NCBI GenBank assembly: GCA_937876205.1
Contig: CALEII010000066.1
Span: 62,001-126,000, forward strand
DNA length: 64,000 nucleotides
From: an uncultured Clostridia bacterium
GTDB taxonomy: Bacteria > Bacillota > Clostridia > Oscillospirales > Acutalibacteraceae
Direction: 5' to 3'
Numbering within the stretch: the stretch's first letter is position 1; each line of letters starts with the position of its first letter. Both the position numbers and the translations under genes were made by a program. Under the pieces are notes generated by a model that saw nothing but the letters and a program-made list of their open reading frames with translations, had not been told where the DNA came from and made no database searches. Below are positions 15,543 through 24,624 of this stretch, piece by piece.

Positions 15543-17368
15543 TGAAAAAAGTTGAATTCAGAAATGTTGACATCAATAACGGCTTCTGGAAAAGCAGAAT
15601 TGATATGGTAAGTGATGTCAGTGTGTATAATGTATATAAGAGATTTAGTGAAACAGGCAGATTTGATGCACTCAGATGTAACTGGAAAAAAGGTGACCCG
15701 AATGAACCGCATATTTTCTGGGATTCTGATATAGCAAAATGGATTGAAAGTGTTGCATTTATTCTTGAAAAAAAGAAATCAGACGAGCTTGAAAGGCTTG
15801 TTGACGATGCTGTTGAAAAAATAGCTGCCAATCAGGAAGAATGCGGATATTTCAATTCCTGTTATCAGGTACACGATAAGCCCAGATGGTCAGACAGAAC
15901 CGACCACGAGCTTTATTGTGCAGGTCATCTTCTTGAGGCAGCTGTTGCTTATTTCAGAGCAACAGGCAAAAGACAGCTTCTTGATGTGATGGAAAAGTAT
16001 CTTGACTATATATACAAGGTCTTTATTCAGGATAAGTCGGCATCATTTATTACTCCCGGACACGAAGAAATTGAGCTTGCTCTCATTAAGCTTTATGAAC
16101 TTACAGGCAACAAAAAATATCTTGAGATGTGCTCATTTTTTATTGATAACAGAGGAACTCCCGACGATAATGAATACAACGGCGTTGCTCATAAATATTC
16201 ACAGAGTCATATTCCTGTAAGAGAACAGAAAACAGCAGAAGGTCACTGTGTCAGAGCCTGCTATCTTTATACTGGTATGGCTGATCTTGCAAGACATACG
16301 GGTGATGAAGAGCTTCTTGATTCCTGCAGAAGCATATTTGACGATATTGCAACACGCAAAATGTATATTACAGGCGGTATAGGCTCTGCAGGCAGAGGTG
16401 AAGCATTTACAGTCCCTTATGATTTACCTGACCTTACTGCATATTCAGAAAGCTGTGCTGCACTGTCACTTGCCTGGTTTGCACAGAGAATGCTTCTTAT
16501 TGAAAATAATTCCGTATATTCTGATGTCATAGAGCGTGTGTTTTATAATAATGCACTTTCATCAGTTTCTCTTGACGGAAAGGCTTTTTTCTATGTCAAC
16601 CCTCTTGCAATAAGAACACATCTTCTTAACAGAAACACATCTCAGGTAGATACAAGTGAGCATCTTCCGATTACTCAGCGAAAAGAAGTATTTGACTGCT
16701 CCTGCTGTCCTCCCAACATCACCCGTTTTATTGCATCGGTTGGCGACTTTATCTATACATATAATAAAGACACTGTTTTTGTTCATCAGTATATTGACAG
16801 CACGGCAGAAACAGACGGCTTTTCACTCACTCAGAAAACAGATTATCCCAATAACGGCAGGGTAGAGCTGACTGCGAAGGGAGTAAAGAATATTGCTCTG
16901 AGAATCCCTTCATGGTGTAATAAATACATAATCACGGTTGACGGCAAGGTGATTGAAGCAACACCCGACAGGGGTTATGTGCATCTTGAGAATATTACAG
17001 ATGACAGTGTTATTGTCCTTGATATGGATGTTTCACCGTTTATCGTATATCCATCATCAAAAATCAGGGATTATATCGGCAGAGTAGCAGTGCAGAGAGG
17101 TCCTGTCGTATATTGTGCTGAGGGTGTCAGTAACAGTTTCCCGATTATGACCTTCCGTCTTGATACTAATACTGAGTTTAAAGAGGAATTCTGTGAGAAA
17201 TGCGGCTCGTATTCATTGACGGCTGACGGTATTATTCCCAAAGAATCAGATGAGCTTTATTCACGTACAGCCGAAGAATATACACCTGCCAAAATCAGAC
17301 TTATTCCTTATTATGCTTTTGCAAATCACGGTGAAAGTGATATGGAGGTTTTTTTAAGATATTATTAA
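15542..17368 (+). CDS. GH127 beta-L-arabinofuranosidase-like hydrolase
   Basis: A 608-residue (alpha/alpha)6-barrel glycosidase of the GH127/DUF1680 family; characterised members release beta-L-arabinofuranose from plant glycans. The zinc and nucleophile residues of the family can be placed: Glu303 and Cys305 (YSESCAA), Cys388 and Cys389 (DCSCCPPN). Other family stretches are FWDSDIAKWIE, HELYCAGHLLEAA and TGGIGSAGRGEAF. There is no signal peptide, so it acts in the cytoplasm on imported oligosaccharides. The gene stands alone between spo0A and a metallophosphoesterase. Confidence 0.92.
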   Translation: MKKVEFRNVDINNGFWKSRIDMVSDVSVYNVYKRFSETGRFDALRCNWKKGDPNEPHIFWDSDIAKWIESVAFILEKKKSDELERLVDDAVEKIAANQEECGYFNSCYQVHDKPRWSDRTDHELYCAGHLLEAAVAYFRATGKRQLLDVMEKYLDYIYKVFIQDKSASFITPGHEEIELALIKLYELTGNKKYLEMCSFFIDNRGTPDDNEYNGVAHKYSQSHIPVREQKTAEGHCVRACYLYTGMADLARHTGDEELLDSCRSIFDDIATRKMYITGGIGSAGRGEAFTVPYDLPDLTAYSESCAALSLAWFAQRMLLIENNSVYSDVIERVFYNNALSSVSLDGKAFFYVNPLAIRTHLLNRNTSQVDTSEHLPITQRKEVFDCSCCPPNITRFIASVGDFIYTYNKDTVFVHQYIDSTAETDGFSLTQKTDYPNNGRVELTAKGVKNIALRIPSWCNKYIITVDGKVIEATPDRGYVHLENITDDSVIVLDMDVSPFIVYPSSKIRDYIGRVAVQRGPVVYCAEGVSNSFPIMTFRLDTNTEFKEEFCEKCGSYSLTADGIIPKESDELYSRTAEEYTPAKIRLIPYYAFANHGESDMEVFLRYY

Positions 17369-17394
17369 AATTCAATTAAAGTATTCATCATCTA

Positions 17395-17423
17395 TTGAAA
17401 TACACGGAATTTTATGGTATACT
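17395..17423 (+). promoter_or_regulatory. Promoter of the metallophosphoesterase gene
   Basis: TTGAAA (17395-17400), 17 bases, TATACT (17418-17423), 48 bases before the ATG. Confidence 0.7.
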
Positions 17424-17470
17424 TTTTACACTATTTTGTAAGCACTGTGCTTATACGGAGGTAAACAAAA

Positions 17471-18652
17471 ATGAAAATGACAAAGAAAGTTCTCGCAGTC
17501 CTTATGGCTTGTGTTCTTGCTTTCGGTGCACTCAGCTGTGCAGCATTTGCAAAGACAAGTGAAGAAGCTGACACACATCTTCAGTTTGATGAAAACGGTG
17601 AGTTCAAGATTCTTCAGTTCGCAGATATGCAGGACGGTTGGCCTATGAAGTCAATTACTAAGGATCTTATGAGAAAATGTATCGAAACTCAGAATCCCGA
17701 CCTTATTGTGCTTTCAGGTGATAATATCAACTCAACAGCAGGTGAGTCAGCTTTTATGTACAAGCTTGCTATTGCTGAGTATATGGATATTTTTGAAGAA
17801 TACGGTATTCCTGTAGCATCTGTTTTCGGTAACCACGATGCTGAAGGCGATATTACACGTGCTCAGCAGATGGAAGTATATGAACAGTATGATTGCTTTG
17901 TCGGCTGCGCAGGTGAGGAATTCAATAATGATACCTGTGGTACATACTATGTTCCCGTTTACTCATCAACAGATGCAAATGATATGGTATTCAATCTCTG
18001 GATGATCGATTCAGGTGACTACAACACAGAGAACGACCTGGGCGGCTATGCTGCAGTTACAAAGGCTCAGATTGAATGGTATGTTAAAACTGAAAAAGCT
18101 CTTGCTGCTGCAAACGGCGGTGAAGTTGTTCCTTCAATCCTTTTCCAGCACATCGTAGTACCCGAAATTTTTGATGCACTCGTTCCCGCAGACGCAGAAA
18201 CAGGTACATGTACAAACGGTTCCAAGTATTATAAGCTTCCCGAAGGCGCAAAGGGTAAGCTTCCCGAATATCCCTGTCCTCCCGATTACAACAATGGTGA
18301 ATTTGACGCTCTTTATGAAAACGGCAAGGTTCTCGGTATTTTCTTCGGTCACGACCATCTCAACACATATGAGGTTGAGTACAAGGGCATTATGCTCTGC
18401 AATACTCCCGGTGTAGGCTTTGCTTCATACAACGGTGCTGACAACGGCGCAAGAGTTATTACTATCAATGAAAACAACACTGATACATTTGAAACAGAGG
18501 TTATCAGATATGTTGACCTCTTCGCAGATGATGCTGCTGCAATGGCTCTCTTTGAGCTCAATTCAGAGTCAACAGATGTATGGACAAAGATTGTTGCTTT
18601 CTTCAAGTATCTTGTTTTTGCAGTTGTATCAAAACTGCCCGTAGCTCTGTAA
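17471..18652 (+). CDS. Secreted calcineurin-like metallophosphoesterase
   Basis: A 393-residue protein with an N-terminal signal peptide (MTKKVLAVLMACVLAFGALS, cleavage probably after CAAFA) and a two-metal phosphoesterase domain: ADMQDG (in place of DxH), LSGDNINS (GDxx), FGNHDAEG (GNHD), a histidine in FQHIVVPE and FGHDHLNTY (GHxH). The last 25 residues (FFKYLVFAVVSKL) are hydrophobic and may hold it at the membrane. Substrate unknown; phospholipids, nucleotides or phosphorylated glycans are possible. GGAGGT lies 8 bases before the first ATG. It is a single-gene unit with its own promoter and terminator. Confidence 0.85.
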   Translation: MKMTKKVLAVLMACVLAFGALSCAAFAKTSEEADTHLQFDENGEFKILQFADMQDGWPMKSITKDLMRKCIETQNPDLIVLSGDNINSTAGESAFMYKLAIAEYMDIFEEYGIPVASVFGNHDAEGDITRAQQMEVYEQYDCFVGCAGEEFNNDTCGTYYVPVYSSTDANDMVFNLWMIDSGDYNTENDLGGYAAVTKAQIEWYVKTEKALAAANGGEVVPSILFQHIVVPEIFDALVPADAETGTCTNGSKYYKLPEGAKGKLPEYPCPPDYNNGEFDALYENGKVLGIFFGHDHLNTYEVEYKGIMLCNTPGVGFASYNGADNGARVITINENNTDTFETEVIRYVDLFADDAAAMALFELNSESTDVWTKIVAFFKYLVFAVVSKLPVAL

Positions 18653-18670
18653 TTTTATAGAATTTGTATA

Positions 18671-18705
18671 AAAGGTCCGGCTTAAATGTCGGACCTTTCT
18701 TCTTT
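18671..18705 (+). terminator. Terminator of the metallophosphoesterase gene
   Basis: AAAGGTCCG and CGGACCTTT pair around an 8-10-base loop, followed by TCTTCTTTTT. Confidence 0.88.
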
Positions 18706-18723
18706 TTGCCGTTGTTTTGTCTA

Positions 18724-18752
18724 TTGTATCGGCAATATTTTAATGATATAAT
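18724..18752 (+). promoter_or_regulatory. Promoter of the HAD gene
   Basis: TTGTAT (18724-18729), 17 bases, TATAAT (18747-18752). Confidence 0.65.
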
Positions 18753-18780
18753 TTATACATAAATTTTTATGAGGTAGTAT

Positions 18781-19389
18781 ATGAAAGTAGATATTTATGA
18801 TTTTGATAAAACAATGGTTCCCTTTGACAGCGGCTCACTTTTCTGGCTGTACTGTCTTGTACATTATCCGTGGATAATAATCTGTGGTCCTTATCAGTTC
18901 GTTGCTGCTGTCCTTTGGCTGATAGGTGTGCTTGATCTTACAAAAGTAAAGGGACCGTTCTTTTCTTTTATAAACCTTATTCCGGTAGAAAAGGCTGTAA
19001 AAAAATTCTGGGATAAGTATGAGTGTAAGGTCTTTGACTGGGCAAAAAAAGAGAACAGAGAACGTTTCTCTGTTGTAATCAGTGCAAGTCCAGATTTTCT
19101 TATTGATGAGATAGGCAGAAGACTGCACTTTGATGAGCTTATCTGCACCGTTCACGATAAAAGAGGTAATATCGTCGGAGCAAACTGTCACGACAAAGAA
19201 AAGGTAAGGCTTTTCCGTGAAATGTATCCTGATGCACAGGTAGTTGATGTGTATTCAGACAGTATTGAAAATGATAAATTTATATTTTCATTGGGAGAGA
19301 ACTGCTATAATACTGTAAACGGAGAAAGAATAAAGTTTGATTTCAAAGAAAAGTACGGTATCTCTCCCTGCGAAGTTGCATATGATTAA
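18781..19389 (+). CDS. HAD-family (class IB) phosphatase
   Basis: A 202-residue HAD protein. Motif I is YDFDKTMVP at residues 6-14 with the nucleophile aspartate, motif II is VISASPDF near 100, the lysine is in CHDKEKVR near 140 and motif III is VYSDSIEND near 157. The region 22-60 is hydrophobic (LFWLYCLVHYPWIIICG), which suggests a membrane-touching cap. The layout resembles small HAD-IB phosphatases such as PSP-like or lipid-phosphate phosphatases. The substrate cannot be deduced. Its own promoter and terminator flank it. Confidence 0.8.
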   Translation: MKVDIYDFDKTMVPFDSGSLFWLYCLVHYPWIIICGPYQFVAAVLWLIGVLDLTKVKGPFFSFINLIPVEKAVKKFWDKYECKVFDWAKKENRERFSVVISASPDFLIDEIGRRLHFDELICTVHDKRGNIVGANCHDKEKVRLFREMYPDAQVVDVYSDSIENDKFIFSLGENCYNTVNGERIKFDFKEKYGISPCEVAYD

Positions 19390-19413
19390 AGTCAGCATAG
19401 TCTGACTTTTTTT
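19388..19413 (+). terminator. Terminator of the HAD gene
   Basis: AAAGTCAG (19388-19395) pairs with CTGACTTT (19402-19409), followed by a T run. It starts inside the stop codon region. Confidence 0.85.
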
Positions 19414-19547
19414 CATTTCTGGAAATTATATTTTTGAAAACCGAATAATACATATTTATGGCACATATTGTATGTTTCTGTATAAATAGTGACAAAATGC
19501 ACAATATGACAAGAGTCAATACGATGTTTTTTTTATGTATTTAACTG

Positions 19548-19576
19548 TTGACAGAATTATACATTATGATTATAAT
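19548..19576 (+). promoter_or_regulatory. Promoter of the liv operon
   Basis: Consensus TTGACA (19548-19553), 17 bases, consensus TATAAT (19571-19576). It leaves a leader of about 90 bases before livJ, in which TATAGCTG occurs twice (near 19601 and 19637) and CATACA can pair with TGTATG (about 19624-19650). Confidence 0.85.
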
Positions 19577-19674
19577 TTATTTATCACAGAATGCCGTGGT
19601 ATAGCTGCGTCAGTTTTGTGGCGCATACATAAAAATTATAGCTGTGTATGTGGAAAATAGTGGAGGTTTTTTCT

Positions 19675-20886
19675 ATGAAACTCAGAAAAATTCTTGCTGT
19701 TGTTCTTGCTCTCATGATGGTACTTTCATTTGCTGCTTGTACAAAGAATCCTGCAAATGAAAACACATCAGATGTTGACACAAGCAACGTTGACAGCAAC
19801 AACACTTTCGCTAAAGAAGGTGTTATCAAAATCGGCGGTATCGGACCCCTTACAGGTGATGCTGCTCTTTACGGCAACGCTGTTCTTTACGGCGCTCAGC
19901 TCGCAGTAAATGAAATCAACGCAGCCGGCGGTATCAACGGCTACAAAGTTGAGTACAAGATGGAAGACGACGTGCACGATGCTGAAAAGTCAGTTAATGC
20001 TTACGGCGCTCTCAAGGACTGGGGTATGCAGATGCTTATGGGTACTGTTACATCAGTTCCCTGTACAGCAGTTTCAAACGAAGTTGCTAATGACAATATG
20101 TTTATGCTCACTCCTTCAGGCTCAGCTGTTGAATGTCTTCAGGCAGGCGACACACTCTTCAGAGTTTGTTTCTCAGACCCCAACCAGGGTATTGCTTCTG
20201 CTGACTACATTGCTAACAACAACGTAGCTAAGAAGGTTGGTATCATCTTCAATTCTTCAGACGTTTACTCATCAGGTATCAAAGATAAGTTCGTTGAAGA
20301 AGCAGGCGTAAAGGGTCTTGAAATTGTTGCAACAGAAGCTTTCACAAATGATAGCGCAACAGATTTCACAGCTCAGCTTACAAATATCAAGGCTAAGGGT
20401 GCAGAACTTGTGTTCCTTCCCATCTACACAGCTCCCGCTGCTCTTATTCTCCAGCAGGCAGACACAATGGGCTTCGCTCCCATCTTCTTCGGCTGTGACG
20501 GTCTCGACGGTATCCTTTCAGTTGAGAACTTCGATGCTAAGCTCGCAGAAGGCGTAATGCTTCTTACTCCCTTCGTAGCAAACGCAACAGATGCTGCTAC
20601 AGTTAACTTTGTTAAGGGCTTCAAGGCTATTGCTGATGAAAAGTACCTCAACCAGTTTGCTGCTGACGCATACGATGCAATCTTTGCTATCAAGGCTGCT
20701 GCTGAAAAGGCAAACGTTACTCCTGAAATGTCAGTTTCAGATACAGGTAACGCAATGAAGACAGCTATGACAGAAATTTCAATCGACGGTGTTACTGGTG
20801 CAGGTATCACATGGGCTGCTGACGGCGAACCTTCAAAGGAACCCAAGGCTGTTAAGATTGAAAACGGCGTTTACGTTGCTCCCTGA
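19675..20886 (+). CDS. livJ: Branched-chain amino acid ABC transporter, binding lipoprotein
   Basis: A 403-residue type I periplasmic-binding-fold protein anchored as a lipoprotein (signal peptide ending in the lipobox LSFAAC). It begins after cleavage with a Ser/Asp/Thr-rich linker, then IKIGGIGPLTGDAALYG, a hallmark of LivJ/LivK proteins, and QLAVNEINAAGGINGYKVE. The ATG at 19675 is preferred over an upstream in-frame ATG because GGAGG lies 9 bases before it and it gives a proper signal peptide. Its codons are noticeably enriched in preferred C/G-ending forms compared with neighbours, which suggests high expression. It is the first gene of livJHMGF. Confidence 0.95.
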   Translation: MKLRKILAVVLALMMVLSFAACTKNPANENTSDVDTSNVDSNNTFAKEGVIKIGGIGPLTGDAALYGNAVLYGAQLAVNEINAAGGINGYKVEYKMEDDVHDAEKSVNAYGALKDWGMQMLMGTVTSVPCTAVSNEVANDNMFMLTPSGSAVECLQAGDTLFRVCFSDPNQGIASADYIANNNVAKKVGIIFNSSDVYSSGIKDKFVEEAGVKGLEIVATEAFTNDSATDFTAQLTNIKAKGAELVFLPIYTAPAALILQQADTMGFAPIFFGCDGLDGILSVENFDAKLAEGVMLLTPFVANATDAATVNFVKGFKAIADEKYLNQFAADAYDAIFAIKAAAEKANVTPEMSVSDTGNAMKTAMTEISIDGVTGAGITWAADGEPSKEPKAVKIENGVYVAP

Positions 20887-20910
20887 TTTTAACTTAAATT
20901 AAATCAACAC

Positions 20911-20938
20911 GGGTATGCCGTAGTTATACGGCATACCT
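20911..20938 (+). other. Strong intercistronic hairpin after livJ
   Basis: GGTATGCCGTA and TACGGCATACC form a perfect stem of 11 pairs or more around a 4-base loop (20912-20937). No T run follows, so it may protect the livJ messenger 3' end rather than terminate, giving more binding protein than permease. Confidence 0.75.
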
Positions 20939-20990
20939 ATGTTTGAGTTTTACGTGGTTTTTCCGTTTTTCTTTACGGATGATAAAACAA

Positions 20991-21050
20991 GAGCTTTGAA
21001 ACAGAGTATCCGTTCTCTGTTATTTACAGATGCCCTGTTTCAGGGCTTTT
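20991..21050 (+). promoter_or_regulatory. Mutually exclusive hairpins before livH
   Basis: The segment 20991-21004 can pair over 14 positions (three G-U) with 21035-21048. Alternatively 21000-21006 pairs with 21015-21021, and GCCCTG/CAGGGC (21032-21046) forms a compact hairpin followed by four T. The two states exclude each other, which is the layout of an attenuator. No ligand-binding aptamer is recognised. Confidence 0.45.
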
Positions 21051-21096
21051 GTGGCTATTTCAAACATTATTATTTCCACAAAGGAGTGGGGTACGG

Positions 21097-21978
21097 ATGA
21101 AATTTTTATCTCAGCTGATTTCAGGTATCAGCTTGGGCAGTATCTATTCACTTATTGCCCTCGGTTATACCATGGTTTATGGTATTGCCAAAATGCTTAA
21201 CTTCGCACACGGTGATGTTATTATGGTTGGTGCGTTCGTTATTTACACTGTCTGCGTTACTGCAGGGCTTCCCACGATTCTCGGTGTTCTTATTGCAATT
21301 GTATTCTGTACATTGCTTGGTGTCACAATTGAGAGATTTGCGTACAAGCCTTTGAGACAGGCAACATCACTTGCTGTTCTTATTACAGCTATCGGTGTCA
21401 GTTATCTTCTTCAGAATCTTGCACTTCTCATTTTCGGCTCAGACACAAAGTCATTCACATCAGTTGTCACACTTGAACCTGTGTCACTTGCAGGCGGTGA
21501 GCTTATAATTGCAGGTGAAACAATTGTTACTATCATTGTTTCGGTTGTTATAATGGTTGCGCTTGTTATTTTTGTTAACAAGACAAAGCCCGGCAAGGCA
21601 ATGCTTGCTGTATCAGAAGACAAAGGTGCTGCTCAGCTTATGGGTATAAATGTGAACGGCACAATTGCTCTTACATTCGCAATCGGCTCAGCACTCGCTG
21701 CAGTTGCTGGTGCTCTTCTTTGCTCAACATACCCTGCACTCAGCCCATATACAGGCGCAATGCCCGGTATCAAGGCATTCGTTGCTGCTGTTTTCGGCGG
21801 TATCGGCTCTATTCCCGGTGCAATGATAGGCGGTATCATTCTCGGTGTAATTGAAAATCTCAGCAAAGGCTATATCTCATCTCAGCTTTCAGATGCTATT
21901 GTTTTTGCTGTACTTATAATCGTACTTCTTGTCAGACCTACAGGTATTATGGGCAAGAAGCTTAATGAGAAAGTGTGA
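21097..21978 (+). CDS. livH: Branched-chain amino acid ABC transporter permease LivH
   Basis: A 293-residue inner-membrane permease with about eight hydrophobic helices. It has the LivH-family motifs GISLGSIYSLIALGYTMVYG at the N-terminus, NFAHGDVIMVGAF, and the cytoplasmic EAA-like loop in SEDKGAAQLMGINV. The ATG at 21097 follows AAAGGAGTGG by about 7 bases. It forms the membrane channel with LivM, and the gene begins 210 bases after livJ, downstream of a structured region. Confidence 0.95.
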   Translation: MKFLSQLISGISLGSIYSLIALGYTMVYGIAKMLNFAHGDVIMVGAFVIYTVCVTAGLPTILGVLIAIVFCTLLGVTIERFAYKPLRQATSLAVLITAIGVSYLLQNLALLIFGSDTKSFTSVVTLEPVSLAGGELIIAGETIVTIIVSVVIMVALVIFVNKTKPGKAMLAVSEDKGAAQLMGINVNGTIALTFAIGSALAAVAGALLCSTYPALSPYTGAMPGIKAFVAAVFGGIGSIPGAMIGGIILGVIENLSKGYISSQLSDAIVFAVLIIVLLVRPTGIMGKKLNEKV

Positions 21979-21988
21979 GGTGTTTGTG

Positions 21989-23101
21989 ATGGCTAAAAAG
22001 AATAATACATCTCCTCTTACTAAAAAGAAAGCAGTAATAAAGCCTGTTACAAAGAAGAATCTTATAACATATGTAATGGTAATTGCAGTGTTTACTCTTT
22101 TCCAGACTCTTTCTGCAACAGGTAACCTCAAGTATGCACACAAGGCACTTCTTGTTCCCGTGTGTACCAGCATTATAATGGCTGTTTCACTTAACCTTGT
22201 TGTCGGTGTTCTCGGCGAGCTCAGCCTCGGTCACGCAGGCTTTATGTGTGTCGGTGCTTATTCAGGCTCATTTTTCTCGGTTCTTATGGAGGATGTTATC
22301 ACTGCAGACTGGTTAAGATTTACTCTTGCATTCATTGTCGCTGCTGTATGCGCTTCAATTGCAGGTATTCTTATCGGAATTCCCGTTCTCCGTCTTAAGG
22401 GTGACTATCTTGCTATTGTTACACTTGCATTCGGTGAAATCATAAAAACTGTTGTAAATGCTCTTTATATTGGTAAGGATGCAGAAGGTTTCCACGTAGC
22501 ACTCGATTCATCAAGCATCAATATGCTTCCTGACGGCTTCTTCATTATGAAGGGACCTCAGGGCATCACCGGTACTCCCAAGAATTCATCATTTGTTGTC
22601 GGTTTTATTCTTATAATGATAACACTGTTCATTGTAACAAATCTTATGGATTCAAGAACAGGCAGAGCTATTATGTCTATCCGTGACAACAGAATTGCTG
22701 CTGAATCAGTTGGTATTGATGTCACAAAGTATAAGCTTATGGTATTCACAATATCTGCAGCAATTGCAGGTTGTGCCGGCGTGCTTTACTCACACAATAT
22801 TTCAACACTTACAGCATCTACAAATAACTTCGGTTACAATATGTCAATTCTTGTTCTTGTTTATGTTGTTCTCGGCGGACTTGGCAACATCAGAGGCTCT
22901 ATTATTTCTGCAACTATTCTTTATGCACTTCCCGAACTTCTCAGAGGCTTCAGTGAATACAGAATGCTCATTTATGCAATCATTCTTATATTTATGATGA
23001 TTTTCAATAACGGTACATTCTTTGTTCAGTTCAGAAAGAACCTTGTTTATAAGGTCAAGACTGTATTCAGCAAAAAATCAGCAGAGAAGGGGGTTAATTG
23101 A
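21989..23101 (+). CDS. livM: Branched-chain amino acid ABC transporter permease LivM
   Basis: A 370-residue permease partner of LivH. A basic N-terminal tail of about 30 residues (NNTSPLTKKKAVIKPVTKK) precedes the membrane part. Family motifs include GELSLGHAGFMCVGAYS, LRLKGDYLAIVTLAFGEI and the ATPase-contact loop RDNRIAAESVGIDV. GAGGTG lies 8 bases before the ATG at 21989; the start is 11 bases after livH. Confidence 0.95.
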   Translation: MAKKNNTSPLTKKKAVIKPVTKKNLITYVMVIAVFTLFQTLSATGNLKYAHKALLVPVCTSIIMAVSLNLVVGVLGELSLGHAGFMCVGAYSGSFFSVLMEDVITADWLRFTLAFIVAAVCASIAGILIGIPVLRLKGDYLAIVTLAFGEIIKTVVNALYIGKDAEGFHVALDSSSINMLPDGFFIMKGPQGITGTPKNSSFVVGFILIMITLFIVTNLMDSRTGRAIMSIRDNRIAAESVGIDVTKYKLMVFTISAAIAGCAGVLYSHNISTLTASTNNFGYNMSILVLVYVVLGGLGNIRGSIISATILYALPELLRGFSEYRMLIYAIILIFMMIFNNGTFFVQFRKNLVYKVKTVFSKKSAEKGVN

Positions 23102-23102
23102 T

Positions 23103-23861
23103 ATGTCATTACTTGAAGTAAAAAACCTCGGTATTACATTCGGTGGTCTTCACGCTGTTGATAATTTCAACCTTACACTTGAAAAGGGCGCTCTTTATGG
23201 TCTTATAGGCCCCAACGGTGCAGGTAAGACTACTGTATTTAACCTTCTTACAGGTGTTTATAAGCCCACAACAGGAACATTCTTCCTTGACGGCAAAGAG
23301 CTCAAAGGTAAGAAGCCTGCAGAAATCAATAAAGCAGGTATTGCACGTACTTTCCAGAATATCCGTCTTTTCAAGAATCTTTCTGTTATAGATAATGTTA
23401 AAGTCGGTCTTCATAACGGTATGAAGTATTCAACCGTAACAGGCATATTCAGACTTCCCGGTTATTTCAAGACTGAGAAGAAAATGGATGAAAAGGCTAT
23501 GGAGCTTCTCAAGGTTTTCGAGCTTGATGAACACGCAGACACTCTTGCAGCTAACCTTCCTTACGGTAAACAGAGAAAGCTTGAGATTGCGAGAGCAATT
23601 GCTACCAATCCGAAGCTTCTTCTTCTTGATGAACCTGCTGCAGGTATGAATCCCAACGAAACAAAAGAGCTTATGGATACTATCCGTTTTGTCAGAGACC
23701 ATTTTGACCTGACTGTTCTTGTTATCGAGCACGATATGAGTCTTGTTTCAGGTATTTGTGAAGAAATCACAGTTCTCAATTTCGGTACTGAGCTTGCTAA
23801 GGGTAAAACTGATGAAGTTCTCAAGAACCCCGAAGTTGTCAAGGCTTATCTGGGTCAGTAA
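23103..23861 (+). CDS. livG: Branched-chain amino acid ABC transporter ATPase LivG
   Basis: A 252-residue ABC ATPase. Walker A is GPNGAGKTT near residue 37, the Q-loop is in ARTFQNIRLF, the signature is the divergent LPYGKQRKLEIARA typical of LivG, Walker B is LLLDEPAAGMNP and the H-loop is VIEHDM. The ATG at 23103 lies 1 base after the livM stop, with a GGGGG-rich site just upstream, so the two genes are translationally linked. Confidence 0.95.
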   Translation: MSLLEVKNLGITFGGLHAVDNFNLTLEKGALYGLIGPNGAGKTTVFNLLTGVYKPTTGTFFLDGKELKGKKPAEINKAGIARTFQNIRLFKNLSVIDNVKVGLHNGMKYSTVTGIFRLPGYFKTEKKMDEKAMELLKVFELDEHADTLAANLPYGKQRKLEIARAIATNPKLLLLDEPAAGMNPNETKELMDTIRFVRDHFDLTVLVIEHDMSLVSGICEEITVLNFGTELAKGKTDEVLKNPEVVKAYLGQ

Positions 23862-23873
23862 GGAGGAAATATT

Positions 23874-24584
23874 ATGGCAATGCTTGAAGTTCGTGACCTT
23901 AACGTTTATTTCGGTGTTATTCAGGCTATAAAAAATATATCATTTGATGTTGATGCAGGCGAGGTTGTAGCTCTCATCGGTGCAAACGGTGCAGGTAAGA
24001 CAACAACACTTCATACTGTTACAGGTCTTCTTCCTGCTGCAAGCGGTAAGATTACTCTTGACGGCAAAGACCTTTCTAAAGTGCCTGCCCACAAAATTGT
24101 TTCAATGGGTATGGCTCATGTACCTGAAGGAAGACGAGTTTTTGCTTCTCTTTCTGTTTATGATAACCTTAAAATGGGTGCATATACAAGAAAAGATAAG
24201 AAAGAAATTGAAGATTCTCTCGAAATGGTATTCGAAGCATTCCCCAGACTGAAAGAAAGACGCAATCAGGTTGCAGGTACTCTTTCAGGCGGTGAGCAGC
24301 AGATGCTCGCAATGGGCAGAGCCCTTATGAGTAAGCCCAGAATTATTCTTATGGATGAGCCTTCAATGGGTCTTTCACCTCTTTATGTTACTGAAATTTT
24401 TGAGATTATCAAGAAAATCAAGAGTGAAGGCACAACAGTTCTTCTTGTTGAGCAGAACGCAAATATGGCACTTCAGGTTGCTGACAGAGCTTATGTTCTT
24501 GAAACAGGCAGAATTATTATGGACGGTAAGGCTAGTGAACTTATGAATGACGAGAGAGTCCGTAAGGCATATCTCGGCGCATAA
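23874..24584 (+). CDS. livF: Branched-chain amino acid ABC transporter ATPase LivF
   Basis: A 236-residue ABC ATPase, the second one of the importer. It has Walker A GANGAGKTT near residue 37, MAHVPEGRRVFASLSV (LivF-typical), the signature LSGGEQQMLAMGRA, Walker B ILMDEPSMGLSP and H-loop LVEQNA. AAGGAGG precedes the ATG. It is the last gene of the operon and is followed by a terminator. Confidence 0.95.
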   Translation: MAMLEVRDLNVYFGVIQAIKNISFDVDAGEVVALIGANGAGKTTTLHTVTGLLPAASGKITLDGKDLSKVPAHKIVSMGMAHVPEGRRVFASLSVYDNLKMGAYTRKDKKEIEDSLEMVFEAFPRLKERRNQVAGTLSGGEQQMLAMGRALMSKPRIILMDEPSMGLSPLYVTEIFEIIKKIKSEGTTVLLVEQNANMALQVADRAYVLETGRIIMDGKASELMNDERVRKAYLGA

Positions 24585-24590
24585 AAAATC

Positions 24591-24621
24591 AGGAGTCGTT
24601 CGGTGAACGGCTCCTTTTTTT
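24591..24621 (+). terminator. Terminator of the liv operon
   Basis: AGGAGTCGTTC (24591-24601) pairs with GAACGGCTCCT (24605-24615, with one G-U pair), followed by a run of T. pcrA ends just beyond on the other strand. Confidence 0.9.
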
Positions 24622-24624
24622 ACA

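Noticed and set aside
20424..20846. Long open frame antisense to livJ (140 codons)
   Set aside because: It mirrors a highly expressed gene with biased codons, has no ribosome binding site and its residues are low-complexity Ala/Ser. The livJ frame explains the sequence.
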